64,000 nt of DNA from Luteibacter aegosomatis (GCF_023078455.1 NZ_CP095740.1:1786001-1850000); one strand, 5' to 3'. Shown: positions 22,125 to 31,337, counted from the stretch's first letter. Notes: generated from the sequence alone by a model not told the origin. Numbers and translations: made by a program.

Positions 22125-23798
22125 ATGACTGAAAGTTTTGCCGAACTGTTTGAACAGAGCCAGCAGGCCATTTCGAAGCTGAAGCCCGGCTCCATCGTCA
22201 CGGGTATCGTTGTGGAAATCCGCAACGACGTGGTGGTGATCAACGCCGGCCTGAAGAGCGAAGGCATCGTTCCGATCGAGCAGTTCAAGGACGAGAACGG
22301 CGCTCTCGAAGTGGAAGTGGGCGACGAAGTCAAGGTCGCGCTCGACGCGCTCGAAGACGGCTTCGGCGAGACCAAGCTCTCCCGCGAGAAGGCCAAGCGT
22401 TCGATGGTGTGGGACGACCTCGAGCAGGCGTTCGACAAGGAAGAGACCATCACCGGCAAGATCTCCGGCAAGGTCAAGGGCGGTTTCACCGTCGACATCA
22501 AGGACGTCCGCGCGTTCCTGCCGGGCTCCCTGGTCGACGTGCGTCCGGTTCGTGACCCCGTCTACCTCGAGGGCAAGGACCTCGAGTTCAAGATCATCAA
22601 GCTCGACCGCAAGCGCAACAACGTGGTCGTCAGCCGTCGCGCCGTCGTCGAGACCGAGTTCTCGGAAGAGCGCGAGAAGCTGCTCGAGCGCCTCACCGAG
22701 GGCGCGGTCGTCAAGGGTGTGGTGAAGAACCTCACCGATTACGGCGCGTTCGTCGACCTCGGCGGCATCGATGGCCTGCTGCACATCACCGACATGGCGT
22801 GGAAGCGCGTCCGTCACCCGTCCGAAGTGGTCAACGTCGGCGACGAGCTCGACGTGCGCGTGCTCAAGTACGACCGCGAGCGCAACCGCGTTTCGCTCGG
22901 CCTCAAGCAGCTCGGCGACGACCCCTGGGTCGCCATCGCCCGCCGCTACCCGGTCGGCAGCCGCCTGTTCGGCAAGGTCTCCAACGTCACCGATTACGGC
23001 TGCTTCGTCGAGATCGAGCCGGGCGTCGAAGGCCTGGTGCACGTCTCCGAAATGGATTGGACCAACAAGAACGTCAACCCGGCCAAGGTGGTGCAGGTCG
23101 GTGACGAGACCGAGGTCATGGTCCTGGACGTGGACGAAGAGCGTCGTCGCATCTCGCTGGGTATCAAGCAGACCCGCTCGAACCCGTGGGAAGCCTTCGC
23201 CGCCATGCACAAGAAGGGCGACAAGGTCTCCGGCCAGATCAAGTCGATCACCGACTTCGGCATCTTCATCGGCCTGGAAGGCGGCATCGACGGTCTCGTC
23301 CACCTGTCCGACATCTCGTGGCAGGCGTCGGGTGAAGACCTCGTCCGCAACTTCAAGAAGGGCGACGAAGTCGAGGCCGTGGTGCTGGCCGTCGATCCGG
23401 AGCGTGAGCGCATCTCCCTCGGCATCAAGCAGATGGAGCAGGATCCGTTTGGCCAGTTCATGGCCACGAATCCGCGCGGCACGGTCCTGACCGGCACGGT
23501 CCGCGAAGTCGACGCCAAGGGTGCCACCATCGACCTGGGCGAAGGCGTCGAGGGTTACCTCCGCGCCAACGACATCGCCAAGGAGCGCGTGGAAGATGCC
23601 ACGCAGCATCTGAAGGTCGGCGACAAGGTCGAGGCGAAGTTCACCGGCATGGACCGCAAGGGCCGTCAGCTGCAGCTGTCGATCCGCGCGAAGGACGAGG
23701 AAGAGCTGGCCGACACCATGGCCGACTACCAGTCCGCCGCTGGCGGCACGACCAAGCTCGGCGCGCTCCTCAAGGAGCAGATGAACAAGGCCGACTGA
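22125..23798 (+). CDS. rpsA: 30S ribosomal protein S1
   Basis: S1 binds mRNA and brings it to the 30S subunit. The 557-residue protein, starting at ATG 22125 ([11 protein letters not shown]), contains six S1 OB-fold repeats, which is the full proteobacterial set. Repeat hallmarks such as [39 protein letters not shown] and [20 protein letters not shown] recur about every 85 residues. Starts further upstream in the same frame would add an arginine-rich non-homologous N-terminus and were rejected. A strong terminator follows the stop. Confidence 0.97.
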   Translation: MTESFAELFEQSQQAISKLKPGSIVTGIVVEIRNDVVVINAGLKSEGIVPIEQFKDENGALEVEVGDEVKVALDALEDGFGETKLSREKAKRSMVWDDLEQAFDKEETITGKISGKVKGGFTVDIKDVRAFLPGSLVDVRPVRDPVYLEGKDLEFKIIKLDRKRNNVVVSRRAVVETEFSEEREKLLERLTEGAVVKGVVKNLTDYGAFVDLGGIDGLLHITDMAWKRVRHPSEVVNVGDELDVRVLKYDRERNRVSLGLKQLGDDPWVAIARRYPVGSRLFGKVSNVTDYGCFVEIEPGVEGLVHVSEMDWTNKNVNPAKVVQVGDETEVMVLDVDEERRRISLGIKQTRSNPWEAFAAMHKKGDKVSGQIKSITDFGIFIGLEGGIDGLVHLSDISWQASGEDLVRNFKKGDEVEAVVLAVDPERERISLGIKQMEQDPFGQFMATNPRGTVLTGTVREVDAKGATIDLGEGVEGYLRANDIAKERVEDATQHLKVGDKVEAKFTGMDRKGRQLQLSIRAKDEEELADTMADYQSAAGGTTKLGALLKEQMNKAD

Positions 23799-23805
23799 CG
23801 TCGGA

Positions 23806-23836
23806 CGGGGGAGCGGTTCGCCGCTCCCCCGGTTTT
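23806..23836 (+). terminator. Rho-independent terminator after rpsA
   Basis: An 11-bp perfect stem CGGGGGAGCGG / CCGCTCCCCCG closes a UUCG tetraloop (23806-23831) and is followed by GTTTT. It begins seven bases after the rpsA stop codon. It separates rpsA from ihfB, which should then have its own promoter in the next 70 bases. Confidence 0.9.
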
Positions 23837-23902
23837 CTGTGATGCCCATGTAGTACGGATCCACGTTTCGAGTCCAAGCGTTAAAGAAGAACCAGGGGAC
23901 CC

Positions 23903-24202
23903 ATGACAAAGTCGGAACTCATCGAGGCGCTGGCGCGGCGTCAGACCCACCTTGCCTTCAGCGACGTGGAACTTGCCGTAAAGAGCGTGCTCGAACAGAT
24001 GAGCCATGCCCTCTCCACCGGCGAGCGCATCGAGATCCGCGGCTTCGGCAGCTTTGCTCTGCATTTCCGTCCGCCGCGCATGGGGCGCAACCCCAAGACC
24101 GGCGAAGCCGTGGCCTTGCCGGGCAAGCACGTCCCGCATTTCAAGCCAGGCAAGGAATTGCGCGAACGCGTGAACCTCGCCCTCGAAGACGCCGCGCAGT
24201 GA
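23903..24202 (+). CDS. ihfB: Integration host factor subunit beta
   Basis: This 99-residue HU/IHF-fold protein forms a heterodimer with IhfA and bends DNA sharply at specific sites. It begins [11 protein letters not shown], and the beta-arm region reads IEIRGFGSF followed by [15 protein letters not shown]. The conserved proline that intercalates into DNA lies in the GRNPKTGE turn. The ATG at 23903 has AGGGGA upstream. The position directly after rpsA is conserved in many gammaproteobacteria. A short GC-rich hairpin with seven T residues overlaps its stop codon. Confidence 0.95.
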   Translation: MTKSELIEALARRQTHLAFSDVELAVKSVLEQMSHALSTGERIEIRGFGSFALHFRPPRMGRNPKTGEAVALPGKHVPHFKPGKELRERVNLALEDAAQ

Positions 24203-24216
24203 CGCGGCGTTTTTTT
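24190..24216 (+). terminator. Rho-independent terminator after ihfB
   Basis: The stem CGCCGCG / CGCGGCG at 24190-24196 and 24203-24209 is followed by seven T residues. The left arm lies within the last ihfB codons, so terminator and gene end overlap. It isolates ihfB from the lapA operon. Confidence 0.88.
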
Positions 24217-24252
24217 GCGCAGTAGCAGCAACCCCGGAAGCGCCGCCGGGCA

Positions 24253-24275
24253 CGTACAGGTCATCAACCTGTACG
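24253..24275. promoter_or_regulatory. Palindrome upstream of lapA (candidate operator)
   Basis: A perfect palindrome, nine-base arms CGTACAGGT and ACCTGTACG around CATCA, lies 52 bases before the lapA start. A possible -10 hexamer CATAAT follows at 24280-24285 with no good -35. The position would place the palindrome over the -35 region, which suits a repressor or activator site. It is unrelated to the REP families and does not match the CTGT-N8-ACAG SOS-box layout. No binding protein is identified. Confidence 0.35.
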
Positions 24276-24327
24276 AATTCATAATTGCGGCGCACCATGC
24301 CATTCATGATTCGGGTACAGTCGCCGG

Positions 24328-24588
24328 ATGCGTCTGATCGCCATACTTTTCCTGCTCTCGTTCGTCGCCGCCGGCGTGGTTTTCGGGGCGCTGAACGCCG
24401 ACTCGGTGCCGTTCGATTTCGGCATGGCCCGGCTGTCGCTGCCCAAGGGCGGGGCGATGCTGGCCGCGCTACTGACGGGCTGGATTCTCGGCGGCATCAC
24501 CGCCTGGCTGGGCACCTCGTTCGCCCATCGGCGCAAACGCCGAAAGGCGCTGGGCGATCGCAAGGTAGGCAGCGCGAAAACCGCATGA
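24328..24588 (+). CDS. lapA: Lipopolysaccharide assembly protein LapA family (DUF1049)
   Basis: This 86-residue inner-membrane protein has two predicted helices, about residues 1-20 and 38-60. A short periplasmic loop, GALNADSVPFDFGMARLSLP, lies between them, and the C-terminus is basic (HRRKRRKALGDRK). In E. coli LapA acts with LapB to link LPS synthesis to export and control LpxC turnover. The lapA stop overlaps the lapB start as ATGA. The order ihfB-lapA-lapB supports the call, because small DUF1049 proteins are otherwise weak in sequence. Confidence 0.85.
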   Translation: MRLIAILFLLSFVAAGVVFGALNADSVPFDFGMARLSLPKGGAMLAALLTGWILGGITAWLGTSFAHRRKRRKALGDRKVGSAKTA

Positions 24589-25757
24589 ATCCGATCTGGC
24601 TGCTGGCGCTCGTTCCCCCGCTGGCTTTTCTCTCCGGCTGGTGGCTGGCCCGCCGCACCCATGCCCGCCGTTCCGGCGAACGGGTCAACGAGCTGTCGTC
24701 CGATTATTTCCGGGGCCTCAACTACCTGCTCAACGAGGAGCAGGACAAGGCGCTGGAAGTGTTCCTGCGCCTGGCCGAGTACAACCGGGACACGGTGGAA
24801 ACCCATCTCGCGCTCGGCAACCTCTTCCGCAAGCGCGGCGAGGTCGACCGCGCCATCCGGCTCCACCAGCACCTGGTATCGCGCCAAGGGCTTTCCGACG
24901 AAATGAAGACGGTGGCCTTGCTCGAGCTGGGCGAGGACTACATGCGCGCCGGCCTGCTCGATCGCGCGGAAACCCTGTTCTCCGACCTCGTCGCGATGGA
25001 CGCGCTGGCGCCTTCGGCGCTGCGCCACCTGATCGCCATCTACCAGCACGAGCGCGAGTGGCACAAGGCCATCGATCATGCCCGTCGCCTCGAAGCCATG
25101 ACCGGCGAAGACGAATCGGCCATGATCGCGCAGTTCTACTGCGAACTGGCCGAGCAGTCCCGCCTGCACGGCGCGCGCACCGAAGCGCGCGATTACGTGC
25201 GCGAGGCCTTCTCCTGCCAGCGCGATTGCGTGCGTGCGCACATGATCGCCGGCCGCCTCTCCGCCGAGGACGACGACGTACCCGCGGCCATCGCCTCTTA
25301 CGAAGCGGCCATCGATTCGGACATCGCCTTCGTTCCCGAGATTCTCCCGCCCCTGCTCAACTGCTACGCGCGCTCGCAGCAGATGGATCGCGCGGAGGGC
25401 TTCCTGCTCGACATCATGCAGCGTTACCACGGCATCTCGCCCGTGCTGGCGCTCACGCGGCTCTACGAAGGGCGCGACGGCGAGCGTACCGCCATCGATT
25501 TCCTCACCGGACAGTTGCGCAAGCGGCCTTCCGTGCGCGGCCTGATGGCGCTGATCGACGCCACCATGGACAAGGTCTCGGGTGAGGCCCGCGAGAACTA
25601 CCTCATCCTGCGAGACCTCACCCGCAAGCTGCTCGAAGGGCAGGCGATGTATCGCTGCAGCCGTTGCGGCTTCGGCGCCAAGGCCCATCATTGGCAATGC
25701 CCGAGCTGCAAGAGCTGGGGCACCGTGCGCCCCATCCACGGCGTCGCCAACGAATGA
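24585..25757 (+). CDS. lapB: Lipopolysaccharide assembly protein LapB
   Basis: LapB is a membrane-anchored TPR protein that regulates LpxC degradation by FtsH and so controls LPS synthesis. The 390-residue product is the same length as E. coli LapB. It has an N-terminal membrane helix (PIWLLALVPPLAFLSGWWLA), several TPR motifs from about residue 35 to 340 and a C-terminal rubredoxin-like zinc or iron site. That site is made by CSRCG and CPSCK near residues 360-380. Start ATG 24585 overlaps lapA, and its stop overlaps the next gene as ATGA. The surrounding O-antigen precursor genes fit its role. Confidence 0.95.
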   Translation: MNPIWLLALVPPLAFLSGWWLARRTHARRSGERVNELSSDYFRGLNYLLNEEQDKALEVFLRLAEYNRDTVETHLALGNLFRKRGEVDRAIRLHQHLVSRQGLSDEMKTVALLELGEDYMRAGLLDRAETLFSDLVAMDALAPSALRHLIAIYQHEREWHKAIDHARRLEAMTGEDESAMIAQFYCELAEQSRLHGARTEARDYVREAFSCQRDCVRAHMIAGRLSAEDDDVPAAIASYEAAIDSDIAFVPEILPPLLNCYARSQQMDRAEGFLLDIMQRYHGISPVLALTRLYEGRDGERTAIDFLTGQLRKRPSVRGLMALIDATMDKVSGEARENYLILRDLTRKLLEGQAMYRCSRCGFGAKAHHWQCPSCKSWGTVRPIHGVANE

Positions 25758-26794
25758 CGCTGCCGTTTCCAGGGGCGATGGCCACCTTGTTCGGCTGTGC
25801 CGTGGCCGCCCTCGTCGTTTCGTTCGCCAGCGTGCGCGCGGCCATCGCCTATGCGCATCGCCGGGGCATGCTCGATGCCCCGGGACGTCGTCGGTCCCAC
25901 ACCCTGCCCACGCCACGCGGCGGGGGTATCGGCATCGTGCTGGGCGTCCTGGCGGGCATGCCGGCGGCGCTGGTCCTCCTGCCCGGTTCGCCGGGCGCGA
26001 CGGTGGTGGCCGCGTTCAGCGTGGCCACCGTGGCCGTGGCCGCCATCGGCTGGCTCGACGACCACGGGTCGTTGCCCATCCGACCCCGGCTGCTGATCCA
26101 ACTGGCCGCCACGCTGCTGCTTTGCCTCGCCGTCGCCAGCCGCACCTCCAGCCTGCTCTGGGCCATTCCCCTGCTGCTGGCGGGCGTGTGGTGCATCAAC
26201 CTGCACAACTTTATGGACGGCATCGACGGCCTGGCGGCGCAGCAGGCCATGTTCTTCGGTGCCGCCTCCGCGGCGCTGGCCTGGTCGGCGGGTAGCCCGG
26301 CCATCGCCGGGTCGGCCCTGACCATGGCCGCGGCCGCCACTGGGTTCTGGTGGTTCAATCGGTCGCCGGCCCGCATTTTCATGGGCGACGTGGGCAGCGG
26401 CACGCTGGGCCTGTTCGTATTCGCCCTGTCGGCCATGCTCTGGGCGTTTCGCACGAACTTGCTGTGGCCGGCCCTCATCTTCTCGTCCGCCTTCGTCATC
26501 GACGCCACCTTGACGTTGCTCGTGCGAATGCTGCGCGGTGCGCGCTGGTACACTCCGCATCGCGAGCATCTTTATCAATGGCTCGTGAGACGTCGGGGGG
26601 CGTCGCACCGTCGGGTCGCCCTCGGCTATCTCGCGTGGAACATCATGGTCTGTATTCCCGTCGCATGGATCGCGTACCGCTCACCCGCGGTGGCGCCCGG
26701 TTGCTTCGGGGCGGTGTATCTGGCTGGAGCAGCGGTCTGGCGTACTGGTAAGCGTCATTGCTTGCGTCGAAGGGAGCGACATGTTTCTGCGTAA
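25754..26794 (+). CDS. Undecaprenyl-phosphate glycosyl-1-phosphate transferase (WbpL/WecA family)
   Basis: Members of this MraY/WecA family transfer a sugar 1-phosphate from a UDP-sugar to undecaprenyl phosphate, the first step of O-antigen synthesis. The 346-residue protein is polytopic, with about ten hydrophobic segments. It carries the family motifs WLDDHGS, NFMDGIDG (Mg-binding Asp), FMGDVGS and PHREHLYQ in the last cytoplasmic loop. ATG 25754 overlaps lapB by four bases; a second ATG eight codons on is possible. The adjacent WbpM-type dehydratase makes a WbpL-like specificity for an N-acetyl-quinovosamine- or fucosamine-type sugar more likely than GlcNAc. That specificity is inference. 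Confidence 0.88.
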   Translation: MTLPFPGAMATLFGCAVAALVVSFASVRAAIAYAHRRGMLDAPGRRRSHTLPTPRGGGIGIVLGVLAGMPAALVLLPGSPGATVVAAFSVATVAVAAIGWLDDHGSLPIRPRLLIQLAATLLLCLAVASRTSSLLWAIPLLLAGVWCINLHNFMDGIDGLAAQQAMFFGAASAALAWSAGSPAIAGSALTMAAAATGFWWFNRSPARIFMGDVGSGTLGLFVFALSAMLWAFRTNLLWPALIFSSAFVIDATLTLLVRMLRGARWYTPHREHLYQWLVRRRGASHRRVALGYLAWNIMVCIPVAWIAYRSPAVAPGCFGAVYLAGAAVWRTGKRHCLRRRERHVSA

Positions 26795-28679
26795 ATTCAT
26801 CGGCATCATCCATCCCCGTACGGCGGTGGTCGCCCACGACCTCGCCATGGCGGCCCTGGCGTGGTGGATCGCCAAATCGTTGCGCTATGCGTTGATGCCC
26901 GACCTCTCGCCGGTCAGTTACCTGCCGATGGAGTTTCCCATCGTGCTGCTGGTGCAGGGCGCCGTATTCAACTGGACCGGCCTGTACAAGGGGGTTTGGC
27001 GCTTCGCGAGCCTGCCCGACCTGTGGAACATCATCCGCGCGACGGTGATCGGCGCGCTGATCATCGGCCTGGCCATGGTCATGTACGCCCGCCTGGACGG
27101 CGTGCCGCGTTCGGTGCTGCTCGTGTACCCGGTGGTGCTGGTGGTGCTGCTGGGCCTTCCCCGATTGAGCTACCGCTTCTGGAAGGACAGCCGCATCGAT
27201 CTCTTCCAGTCGGCGCCGACCAAGCGCGTGCTGATCGTCGGCGCCGATCGCGCGGGCGACGCGCTGGCGCGCGACCTGCGCCGGGACAGCCGCTACAGCG
27301 TGATCGGCTTCGTCGACGACAACACGGCCCTCCGTGGCGCGCAGATCGGCGGCGTACCCGTGCTGGGCACCATCGACCAGCTCGCCGAGCTGTCCAAGGC
27401 CGTAGCGGTGCAGATGCTGCTCATCGCCGTGCCGGGCGCCACCACGTCGCAGATGCGCCGCATCGTGGCCTTCTGCGAAAGCACCGGCCTGCCGTTCCGC
27501 ACCGTGCCGCGCCTGGAAGACGTGGTCGCCGGCCGCGCGCAATTCAACGAGATCAAGGAAGTCGCCATCGAAGACCTCCTCGGCCGCGATGCGGTGGAGC
27601 TGGACTGGACGGCCATCCGCGAGAACATCAGCGGTCGCCGTGTGCTGGTCACGGGCGGCGGCGGTTCGATCGGTTCGGAACTCTGCCGCCAGGTGGCGCG
27701 CCTCGGGGCGCAGTCGCTCACCGTGGTGGAGATGTCCGAGTACAACCTCTACCGGATCGGCCAGGAACTGACCTCGGCCTATCCCGAGCTGATCTTCAAC
27801 GGCGTGCTCGCCGACGCCCGGGAAGAGGTGGCGATCAACCGCCTGTTCGAGGAAACGCAGCCGCAGATCGTGTTCCACGCGTCGGCCTACAAGCACGTGC
27901 CGATGCTCCAGGGGCAGTTACGCGAAGCGTTCCGCAACAACGTGATGGGCACGCGCGTGGTGGCGAACGCCGCCGTGCGCATCGGCGCCGAATCGTTCGT
28001 GCTCATCTCCACCGACAAGGCGGTGAACCCCACCTCGGTGATGGGGGCGTGCAAGCGCATGGCCGAGATCTGGTGCCAGAACCTTGCCGCGCATACCTCT
28101 ACACGTTTCATTACGGTTCGCTTCGGTAACGTGCTCGACTCCGCCGGTTCCGTCGTGCCGCTCTTCCGCCGACAGATCCGCCAGGGTGGGCCGGTGACCA
28201 TCACCCACCCGGAGATCTCGCGCTACTTCATGACCATTCCCGAGGCGTGCCAGCTCATCCTGCAGGCCGCGAGCCTGGGCAAGGGCGGCGAGATCTTCGC
28301 GTTGGACATGGGCGATCCGGTGAAGATCCGCGACCTGGCCGAGCAGATGATCCGCCTCGCGGGCAAGCGTCCGGGAGCGGATATCCAGATCGTCTACACG
28401 GGTCTTCGCTCAGGTGAGAAGCTGTTCGAAGAATTGTTCCACCCGTTGGAGAATTATAAGAGCACGACGCACGCCAAGATCTTCCAGGCCCAGCATCGCC
28501 AGGTATCGTGGGACCTCCTGCAGACGCAGTTGGCCCGTGCCGAGGAGGCGGTGGCCCAGTTCGACGAAGAAACCCTGCGTCGCTGCGTATCGCACCTGTT
28601 GCCGTCGTTCCGCTGGGGCGACTCGCAGACCGATAACGTCGTGCCGCTACGCCGCAACGAGAATGGAGACATCGCATGA
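26781..28679 (+). CDS. WbpM/CapD-type UDP-GlcNAc 4,6-dehydratase, membrane-anchored
   Basis: This 632-residue protein has about four N-terminal membrane helices (to about residue 130). A CoA-binding-like Rossmann domain (RVLIVGADRAGDALARDL) follows, and then a short-chain dehydratase domain. The NAD motif is TGGGGSIGSELCRQ. The catalytic region STDKAVNPTSVMGACKR has Met in place of the usual Tyr of YxxxK, a known feature of WbpM, FlaA1 and PglF. The enzyme makes UDP-4-keto-6-deoxy sugars for O-antigen initiation. Its start lies inside the 3' end of the glycosyltransferase gene (14-base overlap), and its stop overlaps galU as ATGA. Confidence 0.92.
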   Translation: MFLRKFIGIIHPRTAVVAHDLAMAALAWWIAKSLRYALMPDLSPVSYLPMEFPIVLLVQGAVFNWTGLYKGVWRFASLPDLWNIIRATVIGALIIGLAMVMYARLDGVPRSVLLVYPVVLVVLLGLPRLSYRFWKDSRIDLFQSAPTKRVLIVGADRAGDALARDLRRDSRYSVIGFVDDNTALRGAQIGGVPVLGTIDQLAELSKAVAVQMLLIAVPGATTSQMRRIVAFCESTGLPFRTVPRLEDVVAGRAQFNEIKEVAIEDLLGRDAVELDWTAIRENISGRRVLVTGGGGSIGSELCRQVARLGAQSLTVVEMSEYNLYRIGQELTSAYPELIFNGVLADAREEVAINRLFEETQPQIVFHASAYKHVPMLQGQLREAFRNNVMGTRVVANAAVRIGAESFVLISTDKAVNPTSVMGACKRMAEIWCQNLAAHTSTRFITVRFGNVLDSAGSVVPLFRRQIRQGGPVTITHPEISRYFMTIPEACQLILQAASLGKGGEIFALDMGDPVKIRDLAEQMIRLAGKRPGADIQIVYTGLRSGEKLFEELFHPLENYKSTTHAKIFQAQHRQVSWDLLQTQLARAEEAVAQFDEETLRRCVSHLLPSFRWGDSQTDNVVPLRRNENGDIA

Positions 28680-29551
28680 CCCAACCCCTGCGCACGGTGG
28701 TATTTCCGGTGGCCGGCCTCGGTACGCGCTTCCTGCCCGCGACCAAGGTGGTAGCCAAGGAAATGCTCCCGGTGCTCGACCGGCCGCTCATCCAGTACGC
28801 CGTGGACGAGGCCGTCGACGCCGGTGCCGACACGCTGGTGTTCGTCACCAACCGATACAAGCACGCGATCGCCGACTACTTCGACAAGGCGTACGAGCTT
28901 GAGGAAAAGCTCGCCGAGAAGAACAAGGACGAACTGCTCGACATCCTTCGCGGCATCCTGCCCTCGCGCGTGCGTTGCGTCTTCGTGACGCAGCCCGAGG
29001 CACTGGGCCTCGGCGACGCCGTGCTGCGCGCCGCACCCGTGGTGGGCAACGAGCGCTTCGGCGTCATGCTGCCCGACGACCTGATCTGGACCAAGGGCAA
29101 GGGCGCGCTGCGGCAGATGGCCGAGGTGGCGGCCGAGTACGACGCCGGCGTCATCGCGGTGGAAGAGGTGCCGGAGAACGACACCGACAAGTACGGCATC
29201 GTCGACGCCACCGAGGCGGTGAGCGACCGTGCCACGGTGATCCGCCACATGGTGGAGAAACCGAAGCCGGCCGACGCACCCTCGAACCTCGCCGTGGTGG
29301 GCCGTTACGTGCTGCCGTGCGAGATCTTCGAATACCTGAAGAACACCCGGCCGGGCGCCGGCGGCGAGATCCAGCTGACGGACGCCATCGAAAACCTGCT
29401 GAAGGACAAGCGCAAGGTGCTGGCCTATCGTTTCGAAGGCACGCGTTTCGACTGCGGCAACAAGGCCGGCCTGGTGCGCGCCACCATGGCGATGGCATTG
29501 GAAGACCCGAAGCTCGCGCCGATCGTGCGGGAGTACGCCAACAAGGCGTAA
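28676..29551 (+). CDS. galU: UTP-glucose-1-phosphate uridylyltransferase
   Basis: GalU forms UDP-glucose from UTP and glucose 1-phosphate for LPS, exopolysaccharide and trehalose-linked metabolism. The 291-residue protein begins with the nucleotidyltransferase signature VFPVAGLGTRFLPATK and contains KEMLPVLDRPLIQYAVDEA, QPEALGLGDAV and VEKPKPADAPSNLAVVGRYV. All are expected for bacterial GalU, and the length is standard. The start overlaps the dehydratase stop, so galU closes the lapA-led cluster. It is followed by two hairpins shared with the convergent amidase. Confidence 0.95.
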   Translation: MTQPLRTVVFPVAGLGTRFLPATKVVAKEMLPVLDRPLIQYAVDEAVDAGADTLVFVTNRYKHAIADYFDKAYELEEKLAEKNKDELLDILRGILPSRVRCVFVTQPEALGLGDAVLRAAPVVGNERFGVMLPDDLIWTKGKGALRQMAEVAAEYDAGVIAVEEVPENDTDKYGIVDATEAVSDRATVIRHMVEKPKPADAPSNLAVVGRYVLPCEIFEYLKNTRPGAGGEIQLTDAIENLLKDKRKVLAYRFEGTRFDCGNKAGLVRATMAMALEDPKLAPIVREYANKA

Positions 29552-29584
29552 GGCATTCGCGAAAACCGGCTGTCGCGCCGTGTA

Positions 29585-29635
29585 TCCCGGCCTACGCCGG
29601 GATGACGACCCCGTCGCACCGGCCCAGGCCGGTGC
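29585..29635. terminator. Double hairpin between convergent galU and amidase genes
   Basis: Two adjacent perfect stem-loops lie here: TCCCGGC-CTAC-GCCGGGA at 29585-29602 and GCACCGGCC-CA-GGCCGGTGC at 29616-29635. They fill most of the 113-base gap between convergent stops, as terminators or short palindromic repeats would. There is no T-tract on either strand, so efficient intrinsic termination is uncertain. Confidence 0.5.
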
Positions 29636-29664
29636 CTACGGCGAAGCGGCTGGCTTTCCCGATA

Positions 29665-31233
29665 TCACTCCAGCGGCAGTGTCGCCATGAACGTGGGCCG
29701 GCGATACGCTTTCACCTGCTGTTCCAACGCATAAGCGATGCCGATCAACGTCGGCTCGCTCCACTTCGTGCCGAAGAACACCACGCCCACCGGTAACTGG
29801 TGCGCGAACTCCACCGGCAAGGTGATCGACGGATAGCCCGCGATGGCCGCCGGCGCCGATACGCCCCCGACGGTCGGATCGCCGCTGACCACGTGGTCGC
29901 CCAGTACCAGGTCGGTGGTGTAGGCCGGTCCCCAGCTCGGGGCGAGCAATGCGTCGAGGCGATCCTTCTTCAACGCCGCGTCGATGCCTTCCGGGCCGGC
30001 CAGCCGACGGTTCGTATCCCTCTTTTCGATGTACGCCGGATCGTCCGTGCCGCCCATCGCCTGCGCCCTGATGAAGAGGTCCTGCCCGAACCAGGGCATT
30101 TCCCTCGCCGCTTCGCGCTCGTTGAAGGCGATGAGATCGGCGAGCGTTTTCATCGGCTGGTCGGGACGCGTGGCGAGGTAGGCGCCGATGTCGTGCTTGA
30201 AGTCGGTCAGCAGCACGTCGAGTTCGCGCTGGCTCAGTTCGTTCAGATGCGGAATCTCCACCGGATCGACCACGACGGCACCCTGCGCCTTGAGGACGGC
30301 GATGGTGTTCTCCAGCGCACGGTCCGCATTGGGTTCGATGCCCGCAAGCTGGCGAACCACGCCGATGCGCTTGCCGCGCAGCGCGTTCGCGTCGAGGAAC
30401 CGGGTGTAATCGGTGGCGTGGCGGTCGGCCTCGGCCGTGGCCGGGTCGCGCGGGTCGCTGCCGGCGATGACGCCGAGCACGGCGGCCGCGTCGGCGACGC
30501 TGCGGGCCATCGGTCCCGCCGTGTCCTGCGTGGCCGAGATGGGAATGATGCCGGTGCGGCTGACCAGGCCCACCGTGGGCTTGATGCCGACGAGCGCGTT
30601 CATCGAGGCCGGGCAGATGATCGACCCGTCGGTTTCGCTGCCGATGGCGACGGTGGCCAGGCCGGCGGCGACGGCGGCACCGGATCCCGCGCTCGAGCCG
30701 CAGGCATTGCGGTCGAGTACGTAGGGGTTGCGCGTCAGCCCGCCGCGCCCCGTCCAGCCGCTGGTGGCGTGCGCCGAGCGCATGTTCGCCCACTCGCTCA
30801 GGTTGGCCTTGCCCAGGATGATGGCGCCCGCCTTGCGCAACTTCGCCGTGACCGTCGCGTCGCGCGGCGCCGGTTTCAGGATGAGGGCCAGAGAGCCGGC
30901 CGCGGTCATCATGCGGTCGCCCGTATCGATGTTGTCCTTCAGCAGGATCGGGATGCCGGCGAGCGGGCCCTTGCCCTTCGCTTTCGCCGCGATGGCCTCG
31001 GCATCGGGGTTGGTTTCGATCACCGAGCGCAGGGTGGGGCCGGCGTGGTCGATCCGGGCGATGCGGTCGAGGAACAGGCGGGTCATGCCCTCGGGCGTGA
31101 GGCTGCCCGTCGCATAGGCCTCGCGAAGGGTGGCGATAGATGCGAATGCGTCGTCCTCGGTGGCGTCGCGCGCCTGCGAGGTCAACGGGAAGGCGAGCGC
31201 GAGCGCCATGACGAGCCGTGTTGCATGAACCAT
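29665..31233 (-). CDS. Exported amidase-signature family hydrolase
   Basis: The 522-residue product starts with a signal peptide (MVHATRLVMALALAFPLTSQA), so it should act in the periplasm. The amidase signature is complete: catalytic Lys in PILLKDNIDTGD, cis-Ser in CGSSAGSGAAVAAG and the nucleophilic Ser region in SETDGSIICPAS. The C-terminal half has the usual segment YPSITLPV and GVVFFGTKW. Substrates of exported relatives are poorly known. GatA is excluded because there is a signal peptide and no gatB or gatC nearby. It is transcribed divergently from the cytochrome genes and converges with galU. Confidence 0.9.
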   Translation of the reverse strand: MVHATRLVMALALAFPLTSQARDATEDDAFASIATLREAYATGSLTPEGMTRLFLDRIARIDHAGPTLRSVIETNPDAEAIAAKAKGKGPLAGIPILLKDNIDTGDRMMTAAGSLALILKPAPRDATVTAKLRKAGAIILGKANLSEWANMRSAHATSGWTGRGGLTRNPYVLDRNACGSSAGSGAAVAAGLATVAIGSETDGSIICPASMNALVGIKPTVGLVSRTGIIPISATQDTAGPMARSVADAAAVLGVIAGSDPRDPATAEADRHATDYTRFLDANALRGKRIGVVRQLAGIEPNADRALENTIAVLKAQGAVVVDPVEIPHLNELSQRELDVLLTDFKHDIGAYLATRPDQPMKTLADLIAFNEREAAREMPWFGQDLFIRAQAMGGTDDPAYIEKRDTNRRLAGPEGIDAALKKDRLDALLAPSWGPAYTTDLVLGDHVVSGDPTVGGVSAPAAIAGYPSITLPVEFAHQLPVGVVFFGTKWSEPTLIGIAYALEQQVKAYRRPTFMATLPLE

Positions 31234-31285
31234 GTAGCATCTCCCCCGAGGTTGGCTCCGTGCATCGTATCGCTATTCGGGAACG

Positions 31286-31314
31286 GGCCGCTGCACCGAC
31301 GGTATGGCTATACT
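31286..31314 (+). promoter_or_regulatory. Candidate sigma70 promoter for the cytochrome c pair
   Basis: A good -10 hexamer TATACT lies at 31309-31314. The -35 position 17 bases upstream (31286-31291) is weak. Transcription would begin near 31321, just ahead of the AGGGGAGG ribosome site at 31325-31332. The site fits the 104-base gap between the divergent amidase and cytochrome genes. Confidence 0.35.
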
Positions 31315-31337
31315 CGAGCCGTCAAGGGGAGGATGCG

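Noticed and set aside
24253..24275. LexA (SOS) box
   Set aside because: The palindrome lacks the CTGT-N8-ACAG spacing, and the genes are not SOS genes.
29636..31240. Second long minus-strand frame over the amidase gene
   Set aside because: It is the same region in another frame and encodes Arg/Gly/His-rich sequence; only the frame with the signal peptide and amidase motifs is real.
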